From positions 7,975 through 71,974 of the forward strand of contig CAKUOV010000007.1 in the NCBI GenBank assembly GCA_934670115.1: DNA of 64,000 nucleotides, in the 5' to 3' direction. Numbering within the stretch: position 1 is the first letter of the stretch; every line of letters starts with the position of its first letter. This DNA comes from an uncultured Eggerthellaceae bacterium. Lineage in GTDB: Bacteria > Actinomycetota > Coriobacteriia > Coriobacteriales > Eggerthellaceae. The notes under the pieces are model-generated. The model ran no database searches and was not told the origin of the DNA. It saw nothing but the letters and a program-made list of their open reading frames with translations. The translations under genes and the position numbers were made by a program. This document shows positions 52,138 to 61,139 of the stretch, in pieces.

Positions 52138-52851
52138 TTACAGGCCAAGCGCCTTCTTCAAAGCGGAAACGCGACGGCGCGACACCGGAATCTTTTCGTC
52201 TACATCGGCCAAAGTCAACAACAGCGTGCCGCCAGCAACCGCTTCCACTTCTTGCACCATGGAAAGATTTACCAGGTAGCCGCGATGCACGCGGAAGAAT
52301 CCGTGGCCGTCCAGGCGCTTTTCCAGCTGAGCCAAGCTGACCGTAGAGAAGTAACGATCAACGTCGGTCTGCAGGTACGCGTAATCGTCGCGCGCCATAA
52401 CGAAACGAATGCGATCGATGCTGACCAGGATTTTCTTGCCGCCCTTTTCCACCGGAATGCGCTCGGAATGCTGAGCCTGCGCATGTAGCGCAACGTGCTC
52501 GCGCACACGGGCAATTGCCTGCTGCAAACGCTCGGTTTCCACAGGTTTCACCAGATAATCAATAGCATTCACCTTGAAAGCGTCCAGCGCATGCTCGCTG
52601 TAAGCGGTCACAAACACAACTGCCGGCGGGAACTTCAAATGACGCAGCGCATCCGCCAGCTGCAAACCCGTTGCTTCAGGCATGTTGATGTCCAGGAAAA
52701 TCACATCGCAGGGAAATTCCTTCAGTTTTTCAATTGCTTCGCGGACACTGCCCGCTTCTGCAACGACCTCGGTCTGGCCCGTTTCGTCCAACAAAAAGCG
52801 CAGCTCGGAACGAGCTGGAGCCTCGTCGTCAACGATCATAGCTTTAAGCAC
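52138..52851 (-). CDS. LytTR-type response regulator
   Basis: 237 residues from GTG 52851 with AGGAGG five bases upstream; a longer frame exists but lacks a ribosome site. The receiver domain has VDDE near 7-10, phospho-acceptor D54 in IFLDINMP, and lysine in YLVKPV near 102-107. The LytTR DNA-binding domain follows (GGKKILVSIDRIRFVMARDD, FFRVHRGYLVNLSMVQEV). No histidine kinase gene is next to it, so its partner is elsewhere. LytTR regulators often control quorum signals or cell-wall and membrane functions; luxS and mtnN lie nearby but a link is not shown. Confidence 0.9.
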   Translation of the reverse strand: MLKAMIVDDEAPARSELRFLLDETGQTEVVAEAGSVREAIEKLKEFPCDVIFLDINMPEATGLQLADALRHLKFPPAVVFVTAYSEHALDAFKVNAIDYLVKPVETERLQQAIARVREHVALHAQAQHSERIPVEKGGKKILVSIDRIRFVMARDDYAYLQTDVDRYFSTVSLAQLEKRLDGHGFFRVHRGYLVNLSMVQEVEAVAGGTLLLTLADVDEKIPVSRRRVSALKKALGL

Positions 52852-53139
52852 GGGTACCTCCTTTGCCGCATAATAGATAACGTTCGTCAGTATATAGCAA
52901 TCGGCCGCTTTTCGCATTCGCTTGTCCGCCCACGCATCAGAAAAGCACGGCAGAGGGCGCATGCGTTGGGGTCACAGCACACGCACAAGTATAGAGCAAA
53001 CGGAGCCATGCCACCCGATCCAAGCCGGCGAAGGGCACGCTTACAAGGCAAGCTCACGAAGGCGCCCTGCCGCACTCGCGAAAACGCACGTCCCTCACCC
53101 GCGAAAGGGCTCGCCCCTCACCTGCGGCTATGCGTTTGG

Positions 53140-53841
53140 TTACGCCAACAGTGTGACTGCGCGCTCAACAATGGCGGCGCAGTGATGGGCGGCTTTCTCC
53201 TCGAAAACGGGGTAGAGTTCAGCGTCGGAGCCATCGGCTTTGTCGGAAATCGCGCGCACAATAACAAACGGAACGTCATTCAAAAAGCATGCGTGAGCAA
53301 TAGCTGCACCTTCCATTTCGCAGCAGCGCGCCGCAAACGTGCTGATGATACGCTGTTTTTCAGCATCGGTGCGCACGAACTGATCGCCTGACGCAACACG
53401 GCCATCAAACACGGCAATATCGGTTGCAACTTGCGCTGCGGCTTGTTTGACAACGCTGCGCAACTGCTCGTCAGCCGGGAAATAAATCTCATTGAAACCA
53501 GGCACCTGACCAGGCTCGTACCCAAGATTGCATACGTCCATATCGTGATGGACGGCATCGGTGGACACAACCAAGTCGCCAATATTGATGGCGGCGTCAA
53601 GCGAACCAGCCACGCCCGTGTTAATGACGTGCGTCACGTTGAAGCGGTCAACAAGGATCTGCGCGCAAATGCCCGCGTTCACCTTGCCCACACTGCAGAA
53701 AACAACCACGGCTGGCACGCCGTCAAACATTCCTTCCGCAAACTCCATACCCGCAATCACCTGGGATGTTGCATTTTCAAGGCGTCCCTTCAGGTAGCTT
53801 ACCTCAACCTCCATGGCGCCAATGATGCCAATTTTCGTCAT
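53140..53841 (-). CDS. mtnN: MTA/SAH nucleosidase
   Basis: 233 residues from ATG 53841; a GTG four codons upstream is an alternative and neither has a good ribosome site. The N-terminus TKIGIIGAMEVEVSYLKGRL has the catalytic Glu, VINTGVAGSLD lies near 75-85, CEMEGAAIAHACFLNDVPF near 167-185 and the catalytic aspartate in RAISDKADGSD near 190-200. Hydrolyses S-adenosylhomocysteine and methylthioadenosine. With luxS 145 bases upstream it makes the activated methyl cycle and the AI-2 precursor. Confidence 0.92.
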   Translation of the reverse strand: MTKIGIIGAMEVEVSYLKGRLENATSQVIAGMEFAEGMFDGVPAVVVFCSVGKVNAGICAQILVDRFNVTHVINTGVAGSLDAAINIGDLVVSTDAVHHDMDVCNLGYEPGQVPGFNEIYFPADEQLRSVVKQAAAQVATDIAVFDGRVASGDQFVRTDAEKQRIISTFAARCCEMEGAAIAHACFLNDVPFVIVRAISDKADGSDAELYPVFEEKAAHHCAAIVERAVTLLA

Positions 53842-53986
53842 GTTGTGCGACACACTCGCTTTCTGTTAATTTGTCGATGCTGATGCGAAGGATGCGATGC
53901 CGCTCCTGCACGCTTGTGCTAACCGACAGCGAATTTCGCCCTTGCCGGCAGCCTCCAACGCCTGCGCCTTCGCCTTGCCCTTACCC

Positions 53987-54475
53987 TTAAAACGTGGGGT
54001 AGGTCATGTGGGCGTCATCGATGTTGTTCAGCGTTTGCTCCAGCCAGCGCTTTGCGTGGTAGCGCGCCATGGGAAGGTCGCTGTCGTGCCAGTTTCCGCA
54101 CTCTTCGGGGCGTGCACCAGGGATTTCACCTTCGAACGATGCAATGAACGCGCACATTTCGCGCAACAGGCCAATAATGTGGCGCGGCTCGTATTCGCCG
54201 AACAGAATCAAGTAGAAGCCCGTCCGGCAACCCATGGGGCCGAAGTACAGCACGCGATCTTTCCACTCTTCGTTGTTGCGCAAGAACGTTGCCGCCAAGT
54301 GCTCAACAGCATGAACAGCCGCCGTATCCATAACAGGCTCGCGGTTCGGAGCCGTCCAGCGCAGGTCGAACGTGGTGGCAACTGTGCCGCCAGCGGGGTC
54401 GGTATCAACGCGGGAAACGTAAACGCCCGGCTCGAGCGTCAGATGATTGATAGTAAAGCTCGCAATCTTTTCCAT
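53987..54475 (-). CDS. luxS: S-ribosylhomocysteine lyase LuxS
   Basis: 162 residues from ATG 54475. Zinc ligands H55 and H59 (VHAVEHLAA) with E58 between them, C126 (EECGNWHD), and the catalytic C83 in GPMGCRTGF. Splits S-ribosylhomocysteine to homocysteine and DPD, the AI-2 precursor. The upstream in-frame extension to 54541 is not needed. It follows the EamA gene at 207 bases and precedes mtnN, which supplies its substrate. All key residues are in place, so it should be active. Confidence 0.95.
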   Translation of the reverse strand: MEKIASFTINHLTLEPGVYVSRVDTDPAGGTVATTFDLRWTAPNREPVMDTAAVHAVEHLAATFLRNNEEWKDRVLYFGPMGCRTGFYLILFGEYEPRHIIGLLREMCAFIASFEGEIPGARPEECGNWHDSDLPMARYHAKRWLEQTLNNIDDAHMTYPTF

Positions 54476-54682
54476 GGGAAGCCTTTCTGTTGTGCTTTTT
54501 CTTTTGCCATTATGGCATAGCGGCGCGGATTTAATGGCCAAAATGGCGCATATTCACGCGCACCGCGCCGTATCATCGTGCCATAACGAAGGCATCTGGA
54601 ATCCCAACGAAAAGGGAGGTCAGCGTCGAAAACCACCTGAAAGGCATTGCTTCTATCGGCGCAAATGCTCCCGAGGCGGCAA

Positions 54683-55693
54683 TTATTGTTGTTGAGGAGT
54701 AATTGCCGAGCGCGCAGGAAGCTGGGCTAGCACCACAGCAGCCGCCATGAGCACGCAGCCCAGGTATTCGCGACCGCTGAGCACTTCGCCCAGCAATACC
54801 GCACCTGCAAGCACACTAAAGACCGACTCCATAGAAAGCAGCAGCGACACCACCGTTGGGTTGGCGTTTTTCTGCGCGATAATTTGCAGCGTGTAGGCAA
54901 CGCCCGACGAAAACACGCCCAGATACAGGATGGGCAGCACGCTTTGCCCCAAGGCAGGCAGCGAAAACTCTTCGAATATAAGCGCTGGAACTGCGGAAAC
55001 AATAAAGCACACCAAAAACTGCACGCACGAGAGCTTCACGCCGTTGCAATGCGGTGAAAAGTGATCGATACACAGAATCTGAACGGCAAACAAAAGCGAA
55101 CACGCCAGCACCACCAAATCGCTTGGGCGAATGGCCAGGCCTTCTTTCACGCACAGCAGATACAGCCCCACCACGGCCACAACAACGGCCATCCACACGT
55201 TTGCGGGTGCCTTCTTTTTCAGCGCCAGGCCCAAAACGGGAACAAGCACGATGTACATGGCGGTAAGGAAGCCCGCTTTTCCGGCCTCGGTGTCTGCATC
55301 CAGGCCGGTTTGCTGCAAAAACGTTGCGCACGCAAGCGCCAAGCCGCAGCAAGCGCCGCCCAGCCAAATGGCGCGCGTTTCCTGAGGCGTGCTGCCCGTG
55401 AGCAGGCCGGCAAGCGGAGCAGATCCCTTCGCCCGCACTGCCGATGCCAATCCCTTTCCAGACGCCTTTTCCTGCGGCGATGCTGCCAATGCCGCCTGCG
55501 CCGGTCCCTTCGCCTGGCTCTTTCCCCTGCTCATCACGGCAAGGACGACAAGCACGAAAAGGAATGCAACCAGCGAGCGCGCGGCATTGAACGTGAGGGC
55601 GCCCACTGTGTTGCCTTTTTGCGCCACGAACGCAATACCCCAGATGAACGCGGCAATCAGCGGAAGAAGCGTGGTACGAAGCCTGTCGAACAT
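54683..55693 (-). CDS. EamA/DMT-family permease
   Basis: 336 residues, ten hydrophobic segments in two EamA repeats (IAAFIWGIAFVAQKGNTVGA at the start, YLGVFSSGVAYTLQIIAQKN near 265). The first repeat has a long Ala/Lys/Gln-rich loop of about 45 residues (residues 57-105) between helices two and three that is not usual in the family. The last segment LLGEVLSGREYLGCVLMAAA is standard. Drug/metabolite exporters of this kind export amino acids, nucleobases or similar small molecules; the substrate is unknown. It stands alone between luxS and the YhaN-like gene. Confidence 0.85.
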   Translation of the reverse strand: MFDRLRTTLLPLIAAFIWGIAFVAQKGNTVGALTFNAARSLVAFLFVLVVLAVMSRGKSQAKGPAQAALAASPQEKASGKGLASAVRAKGSAPLAGLLTGSTPQETRAIWLGGACCGLALACATFLQQTGLDADTEAGKAGFLTAMYIVLVPVLGLALKKKAPANVWMAVVVAVVGLYLLCVKEGLAIRPSDLVVLACSLLFAVQILCIDHFSPHCNGVKLSCVQFLVCFIVSAVPALIFEEFSLPALGQSVLPILYLGVFSSGVAYTLQIIAQKNANPTVVSLLLSMESVFSVLAGAVLLGEVLSGREYLGCVLMAAAVVLAQLPARSAITPQQQ

Positions 55694-55748
55694 GGAAACC
55701 TCTCAAACAAAACGCGCGGCTAAAAGAAAAACCCGACAATTGTCGCAC

Positions 55749-58109
55749 TTAATGCGCGGTCATGTTGCGAGAATTCGAGCAGGTGAAGTAAATAATCTGA
55801 TGATTCTCGGCGAGTTTTTCCAACAGCTGGCGCGTGCGCTGCATCAAAGCGTCATCAACGTTGATGAAGGGGTCGTCCATAACAATGAACGGACGCTCCT
55901 TTTCGTAGAGCGCGTCGCAAAGCGCCATGCGCATGCACACCATGACCAAATCAGCGTAACCGGCACTCAGACTTTCCTGATGACGCGTTGCGCCCGTTTG
56001 CGGGTACGTCATGTGGAAATCGCTGTCCACCTGGACTTTCTTAACGTCAATAGCACCTGTTTCATCCACTAACATGCGGAAATAATGCTGGAAGCGCTCT
56101 TGCACCGGACCCGCATACGTCGCGCAAAGCTGCTCTTTCGCGCGCTCCAAATAGGCCATAGTCGCATCGAGCGTTGCCACATCTCCCTCGATTTTCTTCC
56201 GCTGCTCCGTGAGTGTTTGGAGCTGATCTTGCAGCAGGGGGATCTTGTCAACGCGCTCTTGCAGCGTTTGAATGCGCTGGGAATCTTTCACGCGACCCTG
56301 GAACGACCCCTCCTGTGCAGCAACCAAACGCTGCTCTTGCGCCTGAAGCTCCTGCAGATCCAAGGTACGGAAGCGCTCTTCGTCGGAGCGCTTCCACGCG
56401 CACAAGCCATTTGCTTCTACGAACTGGGAAAACGCTTGGTCGGCAGCAACGACGTTTTGGCGCATTTGATGCAGCGCACGAGCGTTGTCGCGCAAGTGCC
56501 CCAACGTTTCTGCGTTCAGCGTTCGGAGGTCAATGCGATGCAAGCTGCAGAAGGACTCAAGCTCGCGTTGCGCCGCGAAAGCGCGTTTGATCAGGTCGTT
56601 TGTATGCGCCAGCGAGCGAGCATGCTCTGCGGCACGCACCGCAGCCTGTGCCGCCTCGCGCGCCGCCTGCGCCGCCAGCTGCGCCTGTTTCTTGTGGCGC
56701 ACGCGCATAACGCCGCCGGTAACGCAAAACGCGATACCAACCAACGCCGCAGCAATACTCACATAGAGTTGACCTGCGAAAACGCGCGCAACGCCCGCCG
56801 CATCCGTGGCCGCAAGCACAGCACCCGCCAAAAGCAGGATACCCCCCACCACGACAAGTGCGATGCCCGCACCGCCGCCTTTTACCGTGGCTGCCGTTGG
56901 AGCTGCGGGTGTCTCAGGTGCTGCGGGTGCGTCATCCGGCCACTCGGCACCACCGTTGCGGCCGGCATCGGCGGCAAGAATGCCGTGCGCGCCTACCGTG
57001 CCGCCGGCGACCCCGACGGCACCAACGCCGGCAGCGTCAGCGCGGGCACCCGCAGCAGCGCTCGCGCCGGCACCCTGCGCGGGGGCGGGCACCGCGACAC
57101 CTTCGCCACGAGCGACGCCTTCGCCGCCGGGAGCCGCTTGCGCGGCCTGCGCCGCAAATGCATCGATGTCCGCTTGCGTCACACCCGCTTGTTTCACCAG
57201 GTCAAGGCATTGTAGTGCCTCATTCGCGCGATGCACTTCCCCTTCGCTGGGCATAGCGCCGCCCAGCGATGCCTCAAATCGCTGATACTCTTCCCTTGCC
57301 TGCTTGCGAGCGTTTTCAAGCCGCATGCATTCAAGTGCCATGCTGCGACGCGCCTGCAAGTCGGCCGCTTCGGCAATTTCCGTGCGTACCTGCGCAAGGT
57401 CATGGCGCTGCTGCTCCATATTAGAAGCAAGACGACCCTCGCGATCGCGCACGCGTTCGAGTTCGCCCTGAGCCGTGGAGAGCTGCACCAACTCTTCGTT
57501 GACCTGGGAAATCTGCGCCACAACAGCCGCATGAGCCCCACCTTGTCCGCGATAAGGCACTTGCTGGGTGCGCGCTTTTTTCAGCAGATCCATTGCCGAT
57601 TCGAAATTGCGCGTGCCATCGGTGTTGTCCACCAAATTGCCCAGTTTCGCCTTGATATCAGCCGTTCCCAACGCGTCGGCAAGGCGATTTTGCGGAATGT
57701 ACGCGCTGCGCTCAAACGAATCGGCGTCCAACCCGAACAGCGTAATGCCTGGAACAGCACCCAACTCGTCGGTACGTTTTCCCGAAACCTGATCGAACAC
57801 CGCAAGCGTATCATCCTTGGGCGCGGCGCCAAAACAACGCTCAATGCGGTACAAACGTCCGCCCGCGTGCACAACCAGCTGGCCGCCGTACGCGCCCCCT
57901 TGCCAGGGAGCGTAACGACGCCGCAGATCTTTGTCCAGGTCACGCTTGTGATGACGCGGCATTCCGTACAGCATGCAGCGAATAAATGCCGCAAGCGTAG
58001 TTTTGCCCGAACCGTTCGGCTGCTCAATAACCGTCAGGCCGTCGTTGAAATCGAACGTGCGCTGACTCAGCCCGCCAAAATTCTCAATTGTGCAGCTCAC
58101 TAAATTCAC
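55749..58109 (-). CDS. YhaN/SbcC-like ATPase with two membrane helices
   Basis: 786 residues from GTG 58109, which overlaps the stop of the nuclease gene (GTGA). Walker A EQPNGSGKTTL near 30, signature SLSAGYADLVMVCMRMAL near 727-745, and Walker B FIVMDDPFINVDDA. The centre is coiled coil. Unlike SbcC it holds an Ala/Gly/Pro-rich segment (about 335-410) and two hydrophobic helices near 413-470 (GGAGIALVVVGGILLLAGAV and FAGQLYVSIAAALVGIAFCV). These suggest a membrane tether in the middle of the coiled coil. This is seen in B. subtilis-type YhaN relatives to some extent. With the metallophosphoesterase it should form a DNA-processing complex; the membrane link is odd. Confidence 0.78.
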   Translation of the reverse strand: MNLVSCTIENFGGLSQRTFDFNDGLTVIEQPNGSGKTTLAAFIRCMLYGMPRHHKRDLDKDLRRRYAPWQGGAYGGQLVVHAGGRLYRIERCFGAAPKDDTLAVFDQVSGKRTDELGAVPGITLFGLDADSFERSAYIPQNRLADALGTADIKAKLGNLVDNTDGTRNFESAMDLLKKARTQQVPYRGQGGAHAAVVAQISQVNEELVQLSTAQGELERVRDREGRLASNMEQQRHDLAQVRTEIAEAADLQARRSMALECMRLENARKQAREEYQRFEASLGGAMPSEGEVHRANEALQCLDLVKQAGVTQADIDAFAAQAAQAAPGGEGVARGEGVAVPAPAQGAGASAAAGARADAAGVGAVGVAGGTVGAHGILAADAGRNGGAEWPDDAPAAPETPAAPTAATVKGGGAGIALVVVGGILLLAGAVLAATDAAGVARVFAGQLYVSIAAALVGIAFCVTGGVMRVRHKKQAQLAAQAAREAAQAAVRAAEHARSLAHTNDLIKRAFAAQRELESFCSLHRIDLRTLNAETLGHLRDNARALHQMRQNVVAADQAFSQFVEANGLCAWKRSDEERFRTLDLQELQAQEQRLVAAQEGSFQGRVKDSQRIQTLQERVDKIPLLQDQLQTLTEQRKKIEGDVATLDATMAYLERAKEQLCATYAGPVQERFQHYFRMLVDETGAIDVKKVQVDSDFHMTYPQTGATRHQESLSAGYADLVMVCMRMALCDALYEKERPFIVMDDPFINVDDALMQRTRQLLEKLAENHQIIYFTCSNSRNMTAH

Positions 58110-59200
58110 AGGGCAACATCCTCTCCGCGAAGCGCGCGCAAGCCGCACAAGATGATGCGCTGCTTTTCCTCTTCTGTCTCGTTCGACGCCAAAACCGTGC
58201 GCACAAAAGCGCCCCGTAGCGATTGGTCGTATTCAAAATCCGCTGCATCTACCACAAGACGCGTCTTATCGACCACCTTTGCGAAGAAGAAATCCCTGTT
58301 CAGGCTTGCCTCAAGATACGACAAATCCTTGTTCGCGTCGGCAGAATAACCGCCCTGCAACTCGAAGCGGACCAGGCTATCGCTCGAAATGTTCTGCTGA
58401 GCAGCGACCTCCTGCGCCATGGCAAGCATGGTCGCAACGTTGTCAACATTCGTGATACCCACTGCCACGGTATACAATCGCCTGCGCGCGAAGGGAACAA
58501 ACTCCCAGCTCAACACATGGTTTTCGTAAGTCAATTCCACGAAGCCCTTGGGGCCGCACTCATCGAAGCCGCGGCCTTCCAAACAACCACTGTAAACCGC
58601 CGTGCCGCGCGTATCCAACTTTTGCTTGCTGAACGAGTGGCTGTGACCCAAAGCAAGATAATCAATGCCGCGTCCGCGCAGCTGCGCCGCATCAATGGCA
58701 TACGGTCCCGAAGTTGCACCCAGCTGACCGTGCAACATCACGATGTTCGTCAGGTTTTCGTCCAGCTGCAGCCCCTGACATAAGTCGTACCGCCCTTGAT
58801 CGACGTTGCTTATCTGCGGAAGCGTGCGGCTGCTTATCGTAATGCCACCGTATTGCACCGTTTCCCATTGCGGCCCGAAAATCTTCACGTTGTGGGATAA
58901 ATGGTGTCCCAGCAGAGCGGTAGACACGGCATCGTGATTTCCCGAGACCAGCAAGAAGTCCACGTCAGAGGCGTTTTTCATGGCCTCGTACACAACGTCT
59001 TGCGTTGTTGCGCTCACGCGAACGCTGTCAAGCAAATCGCCTGCCACCATAACAACACGCACATTCGTCTGCCGCGCATGGTTGATGAGCGCCAGAAATG
59101 TTTCCAGGATTTCGCCACGCCGCACGTCCGCTTTTTCAGGGGGCAGCGCCGAATCCATGGGCGCATCTAAATGGATATCCGCACAATGAATTAGCTTCAA
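58106..59200 (-). CDS. Metallophosphoesterase, YhaO/SbcD-like
   Basis: 364 residues. Calcineurin-type motifs in order: CADIHLDAP near 6-14, GDLLDS near 54-59, SGNHDA near 86-91, MLHGQL near 154-159, and ALGHSHS near 181-187. This is the nuclease half of the YhaO/YhaN (SbcD/SbcC-like) pair, probably a Mn-dependent DNA exonuclease or endonuclease. Its stop overlaps the start of the ATPase gene, so they are coupled. About 380 residues is normal. The upstream gene-free stretch 59201-60035 separates it from modC. Confidence 0.88.
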   Translation of the reverse strand: MKLIHCADIHLDAPMDSALPPEKADVRRGEILETFLALINHARQTNVRVVMVAGDLLDSVRVSATTQDVVYEAMKNASDVDFLLVSGNHDAVSTALLGHHLSHNVKIFGPQWETVQYGGITISSRTLPQISNVDQGRYDLCQGLQLDENLTNIVMLHGQLGATSGPYAIDAAQLRGRGIDYLALGHSHSFSKQKLDTRGTAVYSGCLEGRGFDECGPKGFVELTYENHVLSWEFVPFARRRLYTVAVGITNVDNVATMLAMAQEVAAQQNISSDSLVRFELQGGYSADANKDLSYLEASLNRDFFFAKVVDKTRLVVDAADFEYDQSLRGAFVRTVLASNETEEEKQRIILCGLRALRGEDVAL

Positions 59201-59305
59201 AGCAATACTCGCTTTTCTTCGATGGTCTATTCTCCAAGCGTCTTATCTCGACCGCCTTTTGCATTCTCTGGCATTGTACGCCAAGCAGCAAGCCACGTTT
59301 CCCCA

Positions 59306-59334
59306 TGACAAATTACCCCACCTTTTGTCAACAA
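59306..59334 (+). repeat. 33-bp interspersed palindrome, copy C (29 bases conserved)
   Basis: TGACAAATTACCCCACC and then TTTTGTCAACAA, identical to the last 29 bases of copy A. The first four bases of the left arm differ, which breaks the outer pairing. Same orientation as copy A. Confidence 0.8.
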
Positions 59335-59362
59335 TTTACGCAACTCAGCCTGGATGGTCGCT

Positions 59363-59440
59363 GCACAACCACGAGAGTCCGCGCCGCCAAGAAACATCCG
59401 CCGCGCAACCATGAGAATTCATGCCATGAAGAAGCATCCG
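59363..59440. repeat. Two diverged 40-bp tandem repeats
   Basis: Units start at 59363 and 59403: GCACAACCACGAGA / GCGCAACCATGAGA at the front and AAGAAACATCCG / AAGAAGCATCCG at the back. Differences are mostly transitions. No gene. Confidence 0.45.
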
Positions 59441-59474
59441 GTGAATGCTTGTTGAAAAACAAGCCCCAAATTCA

Positions 59475-59661
59475 GGCAAATCGACGATATTCGGTGGTTC
59501 GATTTTGAATTCGCAACCGTTTCGTGGTGCGCCGAATCGCCCGCGCATCCAAGCCCGTGAATAGCACCTGGTCAGAGCAGTACAAAAAAATCTTTCGCGG
59601 CTGCTGGTTTTCATTCGGGAACAACGGCAACCCTTCAACCACCGAATATCGTCGATTTGCC
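59475..59661. repeat. 187-bp element with 25-bp perfect terminal inverted repeats
   Basis: Left arm 59475-59499 begins GGCAAATCGACGATATTCGG; right arm 59637-59661 is its exact reverse complement. The inside has no convincing open frame. A CTTGTT/AACAAG hairpin lies just before it at 59449-59464. Confidence 0.7.
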
Positions 59662-59748
59662 CGAGTTTGCAAGCAAAAATCCAACAACCACCCATTCCCA
59701 GCCAGGAAATAAGGCAAAGTAGAACGACCCCATGCAAGCAAACAGCCA

Positions 59749-59910
59749 GAAATTGACAAGTTTACGAGACTTTTGGAACAGCGGCGCATCCAAGAAGGGT
59801 GCGCCGCTTTCGTTTGTCCAGGTCGCAAATACAGAAGATGCCGCGAAGGCGCGTTCGATCATCCTTGCGGCATCGTTTCTTTCCAAAAGCTTCGGAAACT
59901 TGTCAATTTC
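59749..59910 (+). ncRNA. Cloverleaf-like structured element, RNA or cruciform DNA
   Basis: The outer stem is GAAATTGACAAGTTT (59749) with AAACTTGTCAATTTC (59896), 15 perfect pairs. It continues through CGA/TCG and CTTTTGGAA/TTCCAAAAG (59770 and 59881). Inside are two hairpins. The first is AGCGGCGCATCC - AAGAA - GGGTGCGCCGCT (59780-59808), twelve pairs including one G-T. The second is GATGCCGC(G)AAGG ... CCTTGCGGCATC (59837-59873) with one bulge. The result is a three-way junction. No promoter or T run of a clear terminator was seen, so it may act as DNA. It is not a tRNA. Confidence 0.5.
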
Positions 59911-60035
59911 CGCGCATCACCTTGCACGACCATTCCCAAGCAAGGTGAATCAGGACCAAGCAGCGTCCCCCCATCACTCTTGCGCGAACGCCCAGGTAGG
60001 GAAGCCCACTGCAAACGACATCTCAAAGCAGGCGC

Positions 60036-61139
60036 CTAATGCGTTACCGTATAGATGGCGCTGGGCGGAATGCATAGGTCAACCACATCGCCCGCCTGAA
60101 TGAACTCATCTTGCCTTACCGCAAGTTTGTCCTGCTTCAGCTGCACATAGCTTTTCTCCAGGTACGCACCCTGCGCGCGCTGATGCTCGGAATGTTTCTC
60201 GGTCTCGAAATCAAGCGTCACCCAATGCTCAAAACGCGAATCGCTCACATGAAGAGCTCGCGCACGATACACGTTTCGCGGACAATGACCCGTGGCAAGA
60301 TGAATATACGATGCACGAACACCCAGATAGATAGCGTTTTCCGGCACCTCTTCATCCACGTTGAGCTCCACACCCCACTCGGGACACCACACCGTATGCG
60401 CGCCGCGATACTCACAACGTGTCATATTCTTGCACCCGGAAAGCTTCATGGCGGCAAGCGAAGACGGCCGCCCCACGGTCTCCCCCGGCGTGCCAATCGA
60501 TTCAATCTTACCGTTATCAACCACGGCAATGCGATCGCACAAACGGTACGCCTCGTCAATGTCGTGGCTCACATACATGATGCTGCCATCGAAGCTATCG
60601 AAAAGCGCCTGCATGTTCTGCTCAAGTTGGGCTTTCAAATGAGAATCGAGTGCACTGAAAGGCTCATCCAGCATCAAAATCGCAGGTCGAGCCGCCAACA
60701 TACGTGCCAACGCAACACGTTGCTGCTGACCACCCGAAAGCTGCAAGGGGTAACGATTCTCGAATCCGACCAGCGAGAAACGTTGCAGCTCTGCCCGCAC
60801 AATGCGATCGCGATCCTCGGCCGACACGTCTTTGCCCAGGCCAGCCGCAATGTTTTTCGCTACCGACATATGAGGAAACAGCTGGTAGTTTTGAAACAAC
60901 AGGGCGGTTTTGCGTTTTTGCGGGCTCATATTCACCCGTGCCGCGCTGTCGAAATACGTGGTGCCGTTGACAATAATCTTGCCCTCATCAGGCGTTTCTA
61001 CACCAGCGATGCAGCGCAGCGTCATCGACTTGCCGCACCCAGAAGCGCCCAGGAAACCAAGTGTTTCGTTTCCGACCTCGAAGCTCACCTCAAGGTCAAA
61101 CGTCGCAAGCTTCTTGCGAATATCAACAACAACGCTCAT
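60036..61139 (-). CDS. modC: Molybdate ABC transporter ATPase
   Basis: 367 residues. Walker A GFLGASGCGKSMTLR near 29-43, signature LSGGQQQRVALARMLA near 134-149, Walker B ILMLDEPFSAL near 155-165, H-loop IMYVSHDIDEAY. The C-terminal part (AIYLGVRASYIHLATGHCPR to the end) is a TOBE/MOP-like domain for regulation by oxyanion. Its start overlaps the modB stop region by four bases. Sulfate or tungstate ATPases look alike; the nearby modA and the molybdoenzymes favour molybdate. Confidence 0.88.
   Translation of the reverse strand: MSVVVDIRKKLATFDLEVSFEVGNETLGFLGASGCGKSMTLRCIAGVETPDEGKIIVNGTTYFDSAARVNMSPQKRKTALLFQNYQLFPHMSVAKNIAAGLGKDVSAEDRDRIVRAELQRFSLVGFENRYPLQLSGGQQQRVALARMLAARPAILMLDEPFSALDSHLKAQLEQNMQALFDSFDGSIMYVSHDIDEAYRLCDRIAVVDNGKIESIGTPGETVGRPSSLAAMKLSGCKNMTRCEYRGAHTVWCPEWGVELNVDEEVPENAIYLGVRASYIHLATGHCPRNVYRARALHVSDSRFEHWVTLDFETEKHSEHQRAQGAYLEKSYVQLKQDKLAVRQDEFIQAGDVVDLCIPPSAIYTVTH

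Noticed and set aside
59345..59828. Minus-strand open frames between the nuclease and modC genes
   Set aside because: They run through inverted repeats and read differently on each arm of the same repeat; no homology-like pattern.
59749..59910. tRNA or tmRNA gene
   Set aside because: The fold has two inner hairpins only, stems of 12-15 bp, no T-loop sequence and no CCA end.
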